Counted from the first letter of the stretch, positions 8,154 to 16,441 are shown. The stretch: DNA of 60,966 nucleotides from Thermoplasma sp. (GCF_008709555.1 NZ_VYIJ01000008.1:1-60966), one strand, 5' to 3'. Numbers and translations are program-made. The notes: generated by a model not told the origin, from the letters alone.

Positions 8154-9692
8154 TTAGAATTCAAACACAACATCCTGAGCAAGGGGAAGTGTTTGGCCCC
8201 AATTCTTTGTGACTGTCTGCCTTCTCATGTAGTACTTCCAGGCATCGCTTCCGCTCTCCCTTCCTCCTCCGGTATCCTTCTCACCGCCGAATGCTCCGCC
8301 TATCTCTGCGCCGGCTGTGCTCGTATTCACATTCGCAAGGCCGCAGTCCGATCCGTAGGGAGACAGGAAAGCTTCTTCCTCACGGAGATCCGTTGTAAAT
8401 ATGGAGGACGAAAGCCCCTGAGGTACGGAGTTGTGTATCTCTATTGCCTCTTCTATGGTCCTGTATTTCATAACATAGAGTATGGGCGCAAACGTCTCCT
8501 CCTTGACTATGGGCATGTCTGGTTTCGCCTCTATTATGGTTGGCATGACGTAGTGCCCACCCTCATGACCCTTCACTGTTATACGTTTCCCTCCAAATAC
8601 TAGGCGGCCACCCTGCTTTATGGCCAGATCGATCGCACGTTCATAGTCCTTTACAGCATCCTCGTCTATCAGTGGCCCGACCAGTACGCCCTTGTCCCTT
8701 GGATCTCCGACCTTTATGGTGGAGTACGCATTCTTGAGCTTTTCAAGGAACTGGTCATATATCCTCTCCTGGACTATAACACGCCTGGTTGTTGTGCAAC
8801 GCTGGCCAGCGGTTGCAAGGGCACCGAACACCACACCCCTCAATGCAAGATCCATGTCGGCCTTGTCAGAGACTATTGCGCCGTTATTTCCGCCAAGCTC
8901 CAGTATGCTCTTTCCAAGACGCTTCGCCACATTTTCTGATATCTTCTTGCCCACGGGGACAGAACCTGTGAATGATACCAGCGGTATTCTTGGATCGTTT
9001 GTTATCCAGTCACCGCCTTCAGATCCAGAGCTGACCATGAGGAAGAATATGTTGGGAGCGTTGTTTCTCTTCAGAACTCTCTCAATCACCTTCATGACCG
9101 CAACGGCTGTTAGAGCTGCCTTTGAAGACGGCTTCCATATCACAACATCGCCGTCAACAGCCGCTATGAAGGCGTTCCATGACCAGACAGAAGCGGGGAA
9201 GTTGAACGATGTTATTACAGCCACTGGACCAAGCGGTACCCACTGCTCATACATCCTGTGGTATGGCCGTTCGCTTGCTATGGTCAGGCCGTAGAGCTGC
9301 CTTGAGAGGCCAAGAGCCAGATCCGATATATCTATCATCTCCTGTATTTCGCCTTCTCCTTCGGATGGCGTCTTGCCCGCTTCTATTGTCACTATCTTGC
9401 CAAGGTTCTTCTTCTCCTTCCTGAGCTCGTCGCCTATTTCCCTTATGATTAAACCGCGCTTCGGGGCGGGTATCATCCTCCATTTCTTGAACTCCTCAAT
9501 GGCCTTAGATACGAGACGGTCATAGTCGCCTCTTGTCGCAAGCGATATTTTTGCAACCTCACTGCCGTCTATCGGGCTCCTTACAGTGAGCATCTTTCCA
9601 GATGGATTCACCCATTCGCCGTCATATACCCCCGAGTTCACATCATCAAGGCCTATCTTTGAAAAAAGGTCTTCTTCTATGAGCGCATTCAT
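8154..9692 (-). CDS. Aldehyde dehydrogenase, ALDH7 (antiquitin) family
   Basis: This 512-residue NAD(P)-dependent aldehyde dehydrogenase has the Rossmann/catalytic features FTGSVPVGK, ELGGNNGAIV and the nucleophile segment GQRCTTTRR. The C-terminal stretch around GSDCGLANVN, GGAFGGEK and ESGSDAWK is characteristic of ALDH7, whose members oxidise alpha-aminoadipic semialdehyde in lysine degradation. A lysine-derived or related semialdehyde is the best guess, but thermophilic members may be broader. It is cytoplasmic. It is the only gene in its transcription unit, convergent with the PaaG-like gene. The start at 9692 gives the expected length. Confidence 0.93.
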   Translation of the reverse strand: MNALIEEDLFSKIGLDDVNSGVYDGEWVNPSGKMLTVRSPIDGSEVAKISLATRGDYDRLVSKAIEEFKKWRMIPAPKRGLIIREIGDELRKEKKNLGKIVTIEAGKTPSEGEGEIQEMIDISDLALGLSRQLYGLTIASERPYHRMYEQWVPLGPVAVITSFNFPASVWSWNAFIAAVDGDVVIWKPSSKAALTAVAVMKVIERVLKRNNAPNIFFLMVSSGSEGGDWITNDPRIPLVSFTGSVPVGKKISENVAKRLGKSILELGGNNGAIVSDKADMDLALRGVVFGALATAGQRCTTTRRVIVQERIYDQFLEKLKNAYSTIKVGDPRDKGVLVGPLIDEDAVKDYERAIDLAIKQGGRLVFGGKRITVKGHEGGHYVMPTIIEAKPDMPIVKEETFAPILYVMKYRTIEEAIEIHNSVPQGLSSSIFTTDLREEEAFLSPYGSDCGLANVNTSTAGAEIGGAFGGEKDTGGGRESGSDAWKYYMRRQTVTKNWGQTLPLAQDVVFEF

Positions 9693-9753
9693 ATCGATAG
9701 TAGTGAAAAAATGTATATTAATTTTCAGCGATATTCAGTTATGAATACAAAAT

Positions 9754-9942
9754 CTATTTTATTTCGATCTTTTTGAATTTATCCTTCTCGCTCTCTCTTT
9801 TTGGCGAGGTTTCTTTCTTTATCTCTTTCTGGAATTCCTCGAAGTTCCTGGGAAGCGTGATCAGATAGAAGATTCGTTCCAGCCTTTGGTAGGTTTTCTT
9901 GGAAACCTTTATTGTGATCTCTATATCCATACGATCACTCAA
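9754..9942 (-). CDS. Small charged protein overlapping arsA, unknown function
   Basis: This is a 62-residue lysine- and glutamate-rich protein with no recognised domain. It begins MSDRMDIEITIKVSKK; the second Met at residue 5 could be the start. It has a predicted beta strand (DIEITIKVSK), then a helix and a highly charged tail (about half Lys/Glu). Its start overlaps the end of the ArsA-type ATPase gene by 8 bases, so it is translationally coupled to it and may be a partner of the ATPase. That role is inference from position only. Confidence 0.6.
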   Translation of the reverse strand: MSDRMDIEITIKVSKKTYQRLERIFYLITLPRNFEEFQKEIKKETSPKRESEKDKFKKIEIK

Positions 9943-11098
9943 GTATTACATTCAAATATCCATTTGAATATTCCGCCGATATCGGTCTCTTATCGGAGAT
10001 CGATTCAGGAAGATAGAAGACACGCTTCCAGTTTGCTATCTCAATTGTGAGTTCGCCACCATGATTGAACAGGTTAAGCTTCTCCTTATCTGCGAAGGGC
10101 ATCTTTATCTTTAGGATGTACCTGTCACCGTTCTTTGTGTATTTTATCGGCGTACCTTTGTAGAAGACCTTATATGGATCCTCATCGCCGTAGATCAGCT
10201 TGCCCAGTTCTATCAGCTTTTTCAGACCGATTGGTTCCTCCTGCAGCAGCCTTGCTTTGAATATTTTTATGTCAACGAATGAATTTTCCATCTCTGTTAT
10301 TATGTCCTTCTGGCTGCCCCGCATCTTCTCGAAGAATTCCCCGGTCTCATCGCTGAGTATCTTGTTGATTATGACTGCATCAACTGGGTAACCATACAGA
10401 AGCAGGTATGTGTAAGCGCGCTTTGTCTCGCTGTACGACATATTGTCTGGATTCGTGACCAGACGTATGGAAGTTACATCGTTATTTGTGAGTATTTTTC
10501 TTATATCGGTCAACTGTCTATAGAGGAGATCGATATTCTCAAACACAGCATCCTCCGGCAACGGTATATCGACAAACGGCTTGAGCAGTGGGCGTGCAAC
10601 CCTTGCTGTTTTCCTGCTTATGGGAAACAGCTTATCCATGTACCATGTCATGACTTCAGGGAATGACAGAAGCTGCAACGCCGCACCAGTAGGCGCACTA
10701 TCCATTATGATGGTGTCGTACTCCTCATCGTAATAATAGTTTCTTAGATAGAGGAGTTCAGAGGCCTCCTCGAAACCAGGCAGCGTAGCTATCTCATCTG
10801 CAGAAACAGGATCAAGTCCCTGCGAAAGGAAGAGGGATCTCAAGTAGTCTTTCAGCTCTCCCCAGTGCTCGTTTATGGACTGCACCACGCTGACCTCCTG
10901 CCCGTACAGGTTATCGGCCAGTTGCTTTATGCTATGCCCGATCTCCATTCCGAAGGCATCGCCCAGGCTATGAGCCGGATCAGTCGATATTATTAGCGTC
11001 TTGTGACCTTTCGCAGAAAGAAGGGCACCCGTTGCAGCAGCGATAGATGTTTTTCCTACACCACCTTTTCCAGTATAAAGCAGTATTCTTGGTCTCAT
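9935..11098 (-). CDS. ArsA/Get3-type ATPase with C-terminal HSP20-like domain
   Basis: This 387-residue P-loop ATPase of the ArsA/GET3/TRC40 group has the deviant Walker A GKGGVGKT at residues 10-17, the DPAHSLGDAFG switch region near residue 40 and PTGAALQLL further on. Residues from about 315 to the end form a beta-rich segment (YILKIKMPF...NGYLNVILE) like the HSP20-like domain found at the end of some ArsA proteins. Archaeal members may target tail-anchored membrane proteins rather than pump arsenite. No arsB or arsR gene is nearby, which favours targeting or chaperone work. GGTGAGGT upstream of the ATG is a good ribosome binding site. It follows the prenyl synthase gene at 73 bases and overlaps the small gene after it. 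Confidence 0.9.
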   Translation of the reverse strand: MRPRILLYTGKGGVGKTSIAAATGALLSAKGHKTLIISTDPAHSLGDAFGMEIGHSIKQLADNLYGQEVSVVQSINEHWGELKDYLRSLFLSQGLDPVSADEIATLPGFEEASELLYLRNYYYDEEYDTIIMDSAPTGAALQLLSFPEVMTWYMDKLFPISRKTARVARPLLKPFVDIPLPEDAVFENIDLLYRQLTDIRKILTNNDVTSIRLVTNPDNMSYSETKRAYTYLLLYGYPVDAVIINKILSDETGEFFEKMRGSQKDIITEMENSFVDIKIFKARLLQEEPIGLKKLIELGKLIYGDEDPYKVFYKGTPIKYTKNGDRYILKIKMPFADKEKLNLFNHGGELTIEIANWKRVFYLPESISDKRPISAEYSNGYLNVILE

Positions 11099-11171
11099 TT
11101 CAGTACCTCACCATATATTTTATCATGAAGATAGCATTCATCCAGATCTCACCATTCCTTTCCCCTGAAAA

Positions 11172-12152
11172 TCAGCCATATATCTCTATGCGATCTATGA
11201 CCATCAGGGCCAATTCCATCAACAGATCGATGTCAGGAGACCTTGTAACGTTCTTCAAATAGTCCATGGCCGTAGTTATGAATCTCTTCGCTACTCCGAA
11301 TGAGTAATCTATGGCCCCACTTCTGAGGAATATCTTTTTCAGCAGGTCTTTGTCTATCTCCAAGCTTCCATTGATCATGTCTATGACCTTATTCCTGTCA
11401 TCCTCACTGGAATTGCGGATGGCGTATATTATTGGCAGAGTAAGTGCATCATGCTTTATATCCACGAAGGTTGGCTTACCAGTGTACTTGTCGTCTCCGG
11501 TTATGTCAAGTATATCGTCGGTCACCTGAAATGCCATTCCAAGGTTGAAAGCGAATCCAGATAGCATGTTCCGTGTGTTGAGATCGGCGTTTGCAGCTAT
11601 CGTGGCTCCCTTAGCGCAGGCCTCAAAGAAATGCGCCGTCTTATTTTCGATTATTCTGAAGTATGTATCCTCGGTTATGTTTAGATTCCCGAGGTTCACT
11701 GCTTCGAGTATCTGACCTTCAGCCAGCCTGCTTGAGGCGTCCGCCATTACCTTGGAAACGACGGGGCCATATCTGGACCCGAGTTCATACGCCTTAGCGA
11801 AAAGGTAATCGGCAACAACGATCGCGTTATTCACGCCCTCTTTGTAGCTGAGGGTCGGACGCCCGCGTCTCATCGGAGAGTTGTCTATTATGTCATCGTG
11901 TATCAGACTTGCCGTGTGGATCAGCTCGTATCCGGTGGCTAGATCCAGTATCTTAAAGTAAGGTTCATCTGTACTCGATTCATATGCAAGTATCGTAAGC
12001 AGCGGCCTGAACCTCTTACCGCCTGCTTCTATGGTATACCTGGCCATTCTGTCCAGATCAGGTTCCTCACTTCTGATCGTTTCGAGGAGTCTTGCGTTGA
12101 CCTCTTCCACCTTGCTGTGAAGCTCCAGTTCCCAATCCAAGAAGCTCTTCAT
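11172..12152 (-). CDS. idsA: Polyprenyl (geranylgeranyl/farnesyl) diphosphate synthase
   Basis: This 326-residue trans-isoprenyl diphosphate synthase condenses isopentenyl diphosphate onto allylic diphosphates, feeding archaeal ether lipids and prenyl groups. The first Asp-rich motif DDIID is near residue 84, followed by RRGRP. The second, DDILD, is near residue 211, followed by a GKPTFVD segment. The residues before the first motif (TASLIH) are small rather than aromatic, consistent with products at or beyond C20; this length prediction is inference. It is transcribed toward arsA. The heme O synthase gene (a farnesyl diphosphate user) is divergent upstream. Confidence 0.93.
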   Translation of the reverse strand: MKSFLDWELELHSKVEEVNARLLETIRSEEPDLDRMARYTIEAGGKRFRPLLTILAYESSTDEPYFKILDLATGYELIHTASLIHDDIIDNSPMRRGRPTLSYKEGVNNAIVVADYLFAKAYELGSRYGPVVSKVMADASSRLAEGQILEAVNLGNLNITEDTYFRIIENKTAHFFEACAKGATIAANADLNTRNMLSGFAFNLGMAFQVTDDILDITGDDKYTGKPTFVDIKHDALTLPIIYAIRNSSEDDRNKVIDMINGSLEIDKDLLKKIFLRSGAIDYSFGVAKRFITTAMDYLKNVTRSPDIDLLMELALMVIDRIEIYG

Positions 12153-12403
12153 GAACTCAGTTCTATTCCCTTATTATATTAAAAGGTATAACCGTTTCTG
12201 AAATATGAAGGAAGCCTTAACATGATGCGGAAAGATCATCGGGATCGATTCAACTATATGCGAATCCTGTCATCGCTAAAAAAACCATAATTCTGTGCCA
12301 GCAACCCTATGATGCTGAATGACGCACCATGCAATCTCCTGGTGATTCGCTATATTTCGTCGTCTTGACATAAACTTAATCTATTGCAAATTGATTTATC
12401 CAT

Positions 12404-13270
12404 ATGACGAGCAAAGCGATGCTGTACTTCTCCTACACAAAGCCCAAGGTGTGGTCTTTGCTCGTTTTCGTTGGTGCGATCGGTGCTGTGATCGCCATAC
12501 CATATTTCGATCTGCATTATCTGTTGCTGATCTTGTTGGCAACAATATCAGTAATGATCGGATCAATGGGTGCAGAGGCAACAACTAACTACATCGATAA
12601 GGACATCGATGCCGTCATGTCAAGGACGATGAAGAGACCTCTAGTTACAGGCAAGATAAAACCGCTGAATGGTCTAATATTTGGGCTGGTACTGATGGTC
12701 CTGTCCATGGTAGTGCTTCTCGCCTTTGGAAAATTCTACGCTGCGCTGTTTATGGCCGTTGGGCTCTTCGACAACGTGTTCGTTTACTCCTATCTCACAA
12801 AAAGGAGGACACCATGGAACATCATTTTAGGGGGTTTTTCAGGCGGTTTTCCCGTGGTTATAGGTTGGTACACAGTCACCACCAAATTCTCAGTTCTTCC
12901 GTGGTTCCTTTTCCTACTCGTCGTTGTCTGGATACCGATACATGTATGGAGCCTCGCATACAGGTACAGAGATGACTACAACAGGGCGCGTGTCCCGATG
13001 ATGACGTCCATACACAACGACAGGATATCGGCTATATGCATATCCTCGGCGGCTATCATACTCTTTGCCTTCTCCATAATACCAGCCTTCTTCAGGGTGA
13101 TGCCAATCACCTACATGATACTGGCCTCAGCCATAGCCATACCCATGATATTTTATTCCGTTGTTTTCGTAAGGCACCCAGACAGGAAGAATTCCCTGAA
13201 GCTTTTCATATATAGCAGTCCATATCTGGCCATAATATTCGTCTTAGTGCTTATATTCAGGTTTCTTTAA
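12404..13270 (+). CDS. ctaB: Protoheme IX farnesyltransferase (heme O synthase)
   Basis: This 288-residue UbiA-superfamily integral membrane prenyltransferase moves farnesyl to heme B to give heme O. Visible motifs are NYIDKDIDAVMSRTMKRP (prenyl diphosphate/Mg site), KRRTPWNIILGG and the second Asp-containing YRYRDDYNRARVPM. Together they are CtaB/CyoE-type rather than generic UbiA. About eight to nine hydrophobic segments are visible. The TATA-like cttaatc lies 25-29 bases before the ATG. The partner cytochrome oxidase is not in the window. Confidence 0.9.
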   Translation: MTSKAMLYFSYTKPKVWSLLVFVGAIGAVIAIPYFDLHYLLLILLATISVMIGSMGAEATTNYIDKDIDAVMSRTMKRPLVTGKIKPLNGLIFGLVLMVLSMVVLLAFGKFYAALFMAVGLFDNVFVYSYLTKRRTPWNIILGGFSGGFPVVIGWYTVTTKFSVLPWFLFLLVVVWIPIHVWSLAYRYRDDYNRARVPMMTSIHNDRISAICISSAAIILFAFSIIPAFFRVMPITYMILASAIAIPMIFYSVVFVRHPDRKNSLKLFIYSSPYLAIIFVLVLIFRFL

Positions 13271-13391
13271 TTCTAATGAAGCAACTTCCATGCGCCATAA
13301 TAGCATTGCTGGCATTGAAGGATAAGCAGGCAGCGTATTAATCACAATATTTATTAAGGTCGCATTATTTGCTGTCTATCGGTGTTGATCA

Positions 13392-13760
13392 ATGTCATTG
13401 GATGTCTCAAGAAAGATAAGCAGAGCCTTAACTCAGGAGATAGAAACGCTCAACAACATATCAAGGGAGAGCGGTTCTAAACTCTGGAGAGATATAGCTG
13501 AGAGGCTCGCTTCTAGAAGAAGAGGATATGCCTCCGTTAACCTATCAAAGATAGATAAATATGCCAAGGATGGAGACGTCATAGTCGTCCCAGGATCCGT
13601 CCTGGGCCTCGGTAAGATAAGCAAAAAGGTCACTGTCGGCGCATTCAAATTTTCCAGGACGGCCGTGGAGAAGCTGTCTAACTCTGGATGTGCCTTCATG
13701 AACATATCCGAACTTGCAAAGGACAATCCAAAGGGTACCAACGTCAAGATAATGAGGTAA
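13392..13760 (+). CDS. rpl18e: Ribosomal protein L18e (eL18)
   Basis: This 122-residue large-subunit protein is the first of the conserved archaeal operon L18e-L13-S9-RpoN. The family segment VPGSVLGLGKISKKVTVGAF is clear. A TATA-like aatatttatt lies about 40 bases upstream and a GGTG ribosome binding site 7 bases before the ATG, so this transcript has a short leader. The L13 gene follows after 4 bases. Confidence 0.96.
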   Translation: MSLDVSRKISRALTQEIETLNNISRESGSKLWRDIAERLASRRRGYASVNLSKIDKYAKDGDVIVVPGSVLGLGKISKKVTVGAFKFSRTAVEKLSNSGCAFMNISELAKDNPKGTNVKIMR

Positions 13761-13764
13761 GAAC

Positions 13765-14175
13765 ATGAGAGTGATTGATGCTTCAGGAGCAATTTATGGT
13801 CGGCTATCAGCCTATGTGGCAAAAAGGCTTCTAGAGGGTGAAGAGATAACCATAGTTAATGCATCTAAGGCGGTGATAACAGGTAACAAGGAATTTGTCA
13901 TCGGAAAATTCAAAGAACGCCGCGACATTGGAAGCGTCAGGAAGGGTCCTTACTATCCTAAGACTCCGGAGAACATATTAAGAAGATCCATCGGTGACAT
14001 GCTGCCAAAGAAGATAACAAAGGGAAAGGAAGCCCTAGCCAGATGCAAGGTATACAGAAACGTTCCGCCTGATGTGGATAAGGAAAAAGTTGAGAAGGTT
14101 GAAGGTGTTATGACGGATAAGGTCTCCGGAATAATCACACTCGGTGATCTGTCCAGAGAGCTCGGAGGTTATTGA
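13765..14175 (+). CDS. rpl13: Ribosomal protein L13 (uL13)
   Basis: This is a 136-residue large-subunit protein. It begins with IDASGAIYGRLSAYVAK and has the family segments VNASKAVITG and RRSIGDMLPKK. It is the second gene of the L18e operon and ends just before the S9 start, with GGAGGT in its last codons serving as the ribosome binding site of S9. Confidence 0.97.
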   Translation: MRVIDASGAIYGRLSAYVAKRLLEGEEITIVNASKAVITGNKEFVIGKFKERRDIGSVRKGPYYPKTPENILRRSIGDMLPKKITKGKEALARCKVYRNVPPDVDKEKVEKVEGVMTDKVSGIITLGDLSRELGGY

Positions 14176-14177
14176 AT

Positions 14178-14576
14178 ATGGATTTTATAATAACAACTGG
14201 AAAGAGAAAGACCGCAGTTGCCCGTGCGGTCGCAAAGAAGGGGAAAGGCGTAGTGACGATAAACGGGTATCCTGTTGAACTGTATCCTGTAAGAGTTCTT
14301 CGCAATAAAATAATGGAACCTCTTCTCCTAGCGGAAGACAAGGCCAAAGAACTGGACATAGCGGTGAAGGTCAGAGGCGGTGGTGTCACTGGCCAGGCCG
14401 ATGCATCACGCACTGCAATAGCCAGGGCCCTGGTTAAATACCTTAACGATTCGGATCTCGAAAACCTATTCAGGCAGTACGATCGTACACTCATCGTCAA
14501 CGATGTGCGCATAAAGCTGCCCAAAAAGGCAGGCGGCCGCGGTGCAAGAGCCAAGAAGCAGAAATCCTACAGGTGA
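14178..14576 (+). CDS. rps9: Ribosomal protein S9 (uS9)
   Basis: This is a 132-residue small-subunit protein with TTGKRKTAVARA at the N-terminus and the basic KKQKSYR tail that reaches the P site in S9. The ATG at 14178 is preferred over an in-frame TTG two codons earlier because GGAGGT at 14164-14169 is correctly spaced. It is the third gene of the operon. Confidence 0.96.
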   Translation: MDFIITTGKRKTAVARAVAKKGKGVVTINGYPVELYPVRVLRNKIMEPLLLAEDKAKELDIAVKVRGGGVTGQADASRTAIARALVKYLNDSDLENLFRQYDRTLIVNDVRIKLPKKAGGRGARAKKQKSYR

Positions 14577-14582
14577 TCAAAT

Positions 14583-14801
14583 ATGATAATACCTGTTAGG
14601 TGTTTCAGCTGCGGCAGGGTCATCGCCTCAGATTACGGACGATACATAAAGCGCGTGAATGAGATCAAGGCTGAAGGCAGAGAACCTAGCCCAGAGGAGA
14701 TCGAAAAGATATTCGATGACCTCGGGATAGAGAGATACTGCTGCAGAAGGATGATCGTTTCACACGTTGACCTCATAAATGAAATAATGCCATTTTCGTG
14801 A
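14583..14801 (+). CDS. rpoN: RNA polymerase subunit N
   Basis: This is the 72-residue zinc-binding subunit (Rpb10 homologue). The N-terminal CFSCG and later RYCCRRM cysteines form the expected zinc site, and MIIPVRCFSCGRVI is the family start. It ends the protein part of the operon. Its stop codon abuts the tRNA-Pro gene with no spacer, so the mRNA and tRNA must be separated by processing. Confidence 0.97.
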   Translation: MIIPVRCFSCGRVIASDYGRYIKRVNEIKAEGREPSPEEIEKIFDDLGIERYCCRRMIVSHVDLINEIMPFS

Positions 14802-14874
14802 GGGGCCGTGGGGTAGCTTGGTATCCTGCCAGCTTGGGGTGCTGGTGACTTGAGTTCAATTCTCAACGGCCCCA
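14802..14874 (+). tRNA. tRNA-Pro (GGG)
   Basis: The acceptor arms GGGGCCG/CGGCCCC pair perfectly. The anticodon stem CCAGC/GCTGG encloses TTGGGGT with anticodon GGG. The T arm is TTGAG-TTCAATT-CTCAA and the discriminator base is A. CCA is not encoded. It begins at the base after the rpoN stop codon and is followed by T-rich sequence. Confidence 0.95.
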
Positions 14875-14900
14875 CTCCTTCAATTTTTGTTTTTCCATTT
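14875..14900 (+). terminator. T-rich terminator after tRNA-Pro
   Basis: Two runs of five Ts (tcaatttttgtttttcc) follow the tRNA within 25 bases. This is the kind of oligo-T tract at which archaeal RNA polymerase terminates. Confidence 0.55.
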
Positions 14901-15009
14901 TATGCAATTTTAACTGAGGTTTTATGGAATTGTTAGGGGTTTAGTGGAGGCTGTAAAACTATCCTTCGGGAAAGGGATGCACGGGCTTCACAAAGAAAGA
15001 ATTCAATAA

Positions 15010-15162
15010 TTAATGATTATACGCCAGACCGACAAAGACAGGGTTCGTGCGGTCCAAATCAACAACTGTGAGGATCGCTGCTTCTGGCTTGTTTAGGAAC
15101 CATACAGACAGATGTCCACTCGCTGAAAGTGAACTCCGAAACATAGCCGAGGTGCAGATCAC
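15010..15162 (-). CDS. Possible 50-residue ORF or gene fragment, unknown function
   Basis: An open frame of 50 codons begins with a GTG that shares a base with the stop of the gene before it (TAGTG). An ATG six codons later gives MFRSSLSASGH. The composition is protein-like, with a hydrophobic segment and an ordinary DLDRTNP-type turn, and it has no other obvious shadow source. It may be a coupled small gene or the tail of a decayed gene. No domain is recognised. Confidence 0.3.
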   Translation of the reverse strand: MICTSAMFRSSLSASGHLSVWFLNKPEAAILTVVDLDRTNPVFVGLAYNH

Positions 15163-15509
15163 TAAAGGTATCTTCTGGATCTTCTGAGGCTTATCTTGAA
15201 ATTTCCGAGTACTGAATGCACCATATAACCCATCTTGAGGATAGATCCCCTTTCATCGTCTAACTCCACATTAAGGCGCAGTTTGGAGAGTATCTTTGAA
15301 AACTGCTCTATCAGTTTCATATATTCTAGGCGATGCGGTATCTTATCTGACATGGCCGAAAACAGTCTAGGATCCTTCAGCGTTACCTTCATTTTATTTT
15401 CTGATAGACTTATTTCGGCTGCTTCCCGCCCGTCTATCTTTATAAACACGTATCCGCCAAGGTTTAAAAAACCATGATACGGAATGGGATCACTGTTTTG
15501 GTTTTTCAT
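15162..15509 (-). CDS. Hypothetical protein, 115 residues
   Basis: No family is recognised. It has alternating beta strands (GGYVFIKIDG, KMKVTLKD), a central helix rich in Lys/Leu (KLIEQFSKILSKL) and an Arg-rich C-terminus (SLRRSRRYL). No membrane segment or signal is visible. The start overlaps the end of the 58-codon gene upstream by 20 bases, so the pair is probably co-translated. Confidence 0.6.
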   Translation of the reverse strand: MKNQNSDPIPYHGFLNLGGYVFIKIDGREAAEISLSENKMKVTLKDPRLFSAMSDKIPHRLEYMKLIEQFSKILSKLRLNVELDDERGSILKMGYMVHSVLGNFKISLRRSRRYL

Positions 15510-15666
15510 TTACTGGCATCGCTGTTACATTGACTTTTCCATTTATCAGCATGCTGGCGTTCATTCCCGGTAGCTTTATGCTGAGATCCTCAAATGAAAA
15601 CTCAACAGTTCCTTTCGTACCCTCAAGTGCTTTTACAAAACTTTCTATCAAAGATTCTTCTTCCAT
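15490..15666 (-). CDS. Small hypothetical protein, 58 residues
   Basis: The frame runs from an ATG (MEEESLIESFVKALEG) to a TGA that overlaps the start region of the next gene by 20 bases. It has a helix, then amphipathic beta strands (TVEFSFEDLSIKLPG, GKVNVTAMP). A TATA-like taaatatg lies 25-30 bases upstream of the ATG. The overlap and codon-like composition support a real gene. No family is recognised. Confidence 0.55.
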   Translation of the reverse strand: MEEESLIESFVKALEGTKGTVEFSFEDLSIKLPGMNASMLINGKVNVTAMPVNEKPKQ

Positions 15667-15729
15667 ACATAGTCAGCAAAATATCATATTTAACACTGAT
15701 GAATTTTAAAATATAATAAAAATTATACA

Positions 15730-16019
15730 GACTGGAGGTTTGAACTATGTCGTTTTCTCCAATTTGCATCTTTCTATTCATTATGTGCGTTTCCTCAACC
15801 TTCACCGTGCCTGTGCCGCTATCATAGAGGAAGATGCCGGAATGCCATGGTCGTACCAGGCCTCATCTCCATGAATCTATCCCTGGAAACCATGGTTATG
15901 GTAAACGTTTCATCGGGCTTCAGACCGACAAAATGGTCCTGGCCGGTAACACGGTATTTGAGAGATCCGTAATTATCGTGCAGCTTTTTAAGCGTATTCA
16001 ACACCGTTATGAACTTCAT
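15730..16019 (-). pseudogene. Frameshifted hypothetical gene
   Basis: From the ATG at 16019 a protein-like frame (MKFITVLNTLKKLHDNYG...) runs to a stop at 15822. Near 15840-15850 the coding character moves to another frame, which continues HSGIFLYDSGTGTVKVEE and then IGENDIV toward about 15740. The two parts join naturally around RPGTT/WHSGIF if one base is shifted. This suggests a single gene of about 95 codons broken by an indel, or programmed frameshifting. The 3' boundary is unclear because the second frame stays open into AT-rich spacer sequence. The product is unknown. Confidence 0.4.
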
Positions 16020-16156
16020 ACTTGGTTTTGACGTTTCTAAAGCCTTTTACCCGGCTTTGCTGACGCATCTTATGATCTTAACCGCAGAATCAGCGGGGAT
16101 CGTCAAGGCAACAGTTAAACTCCTCTCTGTGTAAATGTTAACCGTTCAAGGAAATA
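16020..16156. other. Spacer with no recognised gene
   Basis: This is a non-coding-looking stretch between two small candidate genes. I see no tRNA, hairpin or long repeat in it. Confidence 0.5.
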
Positions 16157-16309
16157 TTACAACTTCCCCCTGTTGCGACTTATCTCGCGATATACGTACT
16201 CTGGAATACTCTCTGCATCGGTGTATGATGATTCACATGGATCTGTTCCTGACCTTATTCCGATCCATAAGGGAATTCTGAGCCATACGATTTCATTATA
16301 TCTGCCCAT
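16157..16309 (-). CDS. Possible small protein, 50 residues
   Basis: The frame from MGRYNEIVWLRIPLWIG to a TAA at 16157 has sensible composition: a hydrophobic N-terminal third and a polar, charged C-terminal half ending YREISRNRGKL. An ATG ten codons earlier is also in frame. The upstream region is AT-rich. No family is recognised and it could be chance. Confidence 0.35.
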   Translation of the reverse strand: MGRYNEIVWLRIPLWIGIRSGTDPCESSYTDAESIPEYVYREISRNRGKL

Positions 16310-16441
16310 TTTAACTCTTATTGGTAATAAGTACAACAAGGATCAACGAGAAAGACCTTCCAATGTATTCGGAAATATACAAATATTTAAAAATTTTAAT
16401 TTTCAAACTGAAATATATTTTTTAAAGAAAATGCTGATATC

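Noticed and set aside
8127-8603. 158-codon plus-strand frame
   Set aside because: It lies entirely opposite the ALDH7 gene, whose motifs are unambiguous, and its composition (Cys/Leu-rich) is typical of an antisense shadow.
12153-12403. Possible C/D-box RNA (ATGATGCTGA-like strings near 12310)
   Set aside because: There is no proper C, D', C', D spacing with a terminal stem; chance occurrences of TGATG and CTGA.
14900-15160. Possible RNase P or SRP RNA in the gap after tRNA-Pro
   Set aside because: I could not find the conserved RNase P or SRP helix motifs on either strand; a small open frame explains part of it better.
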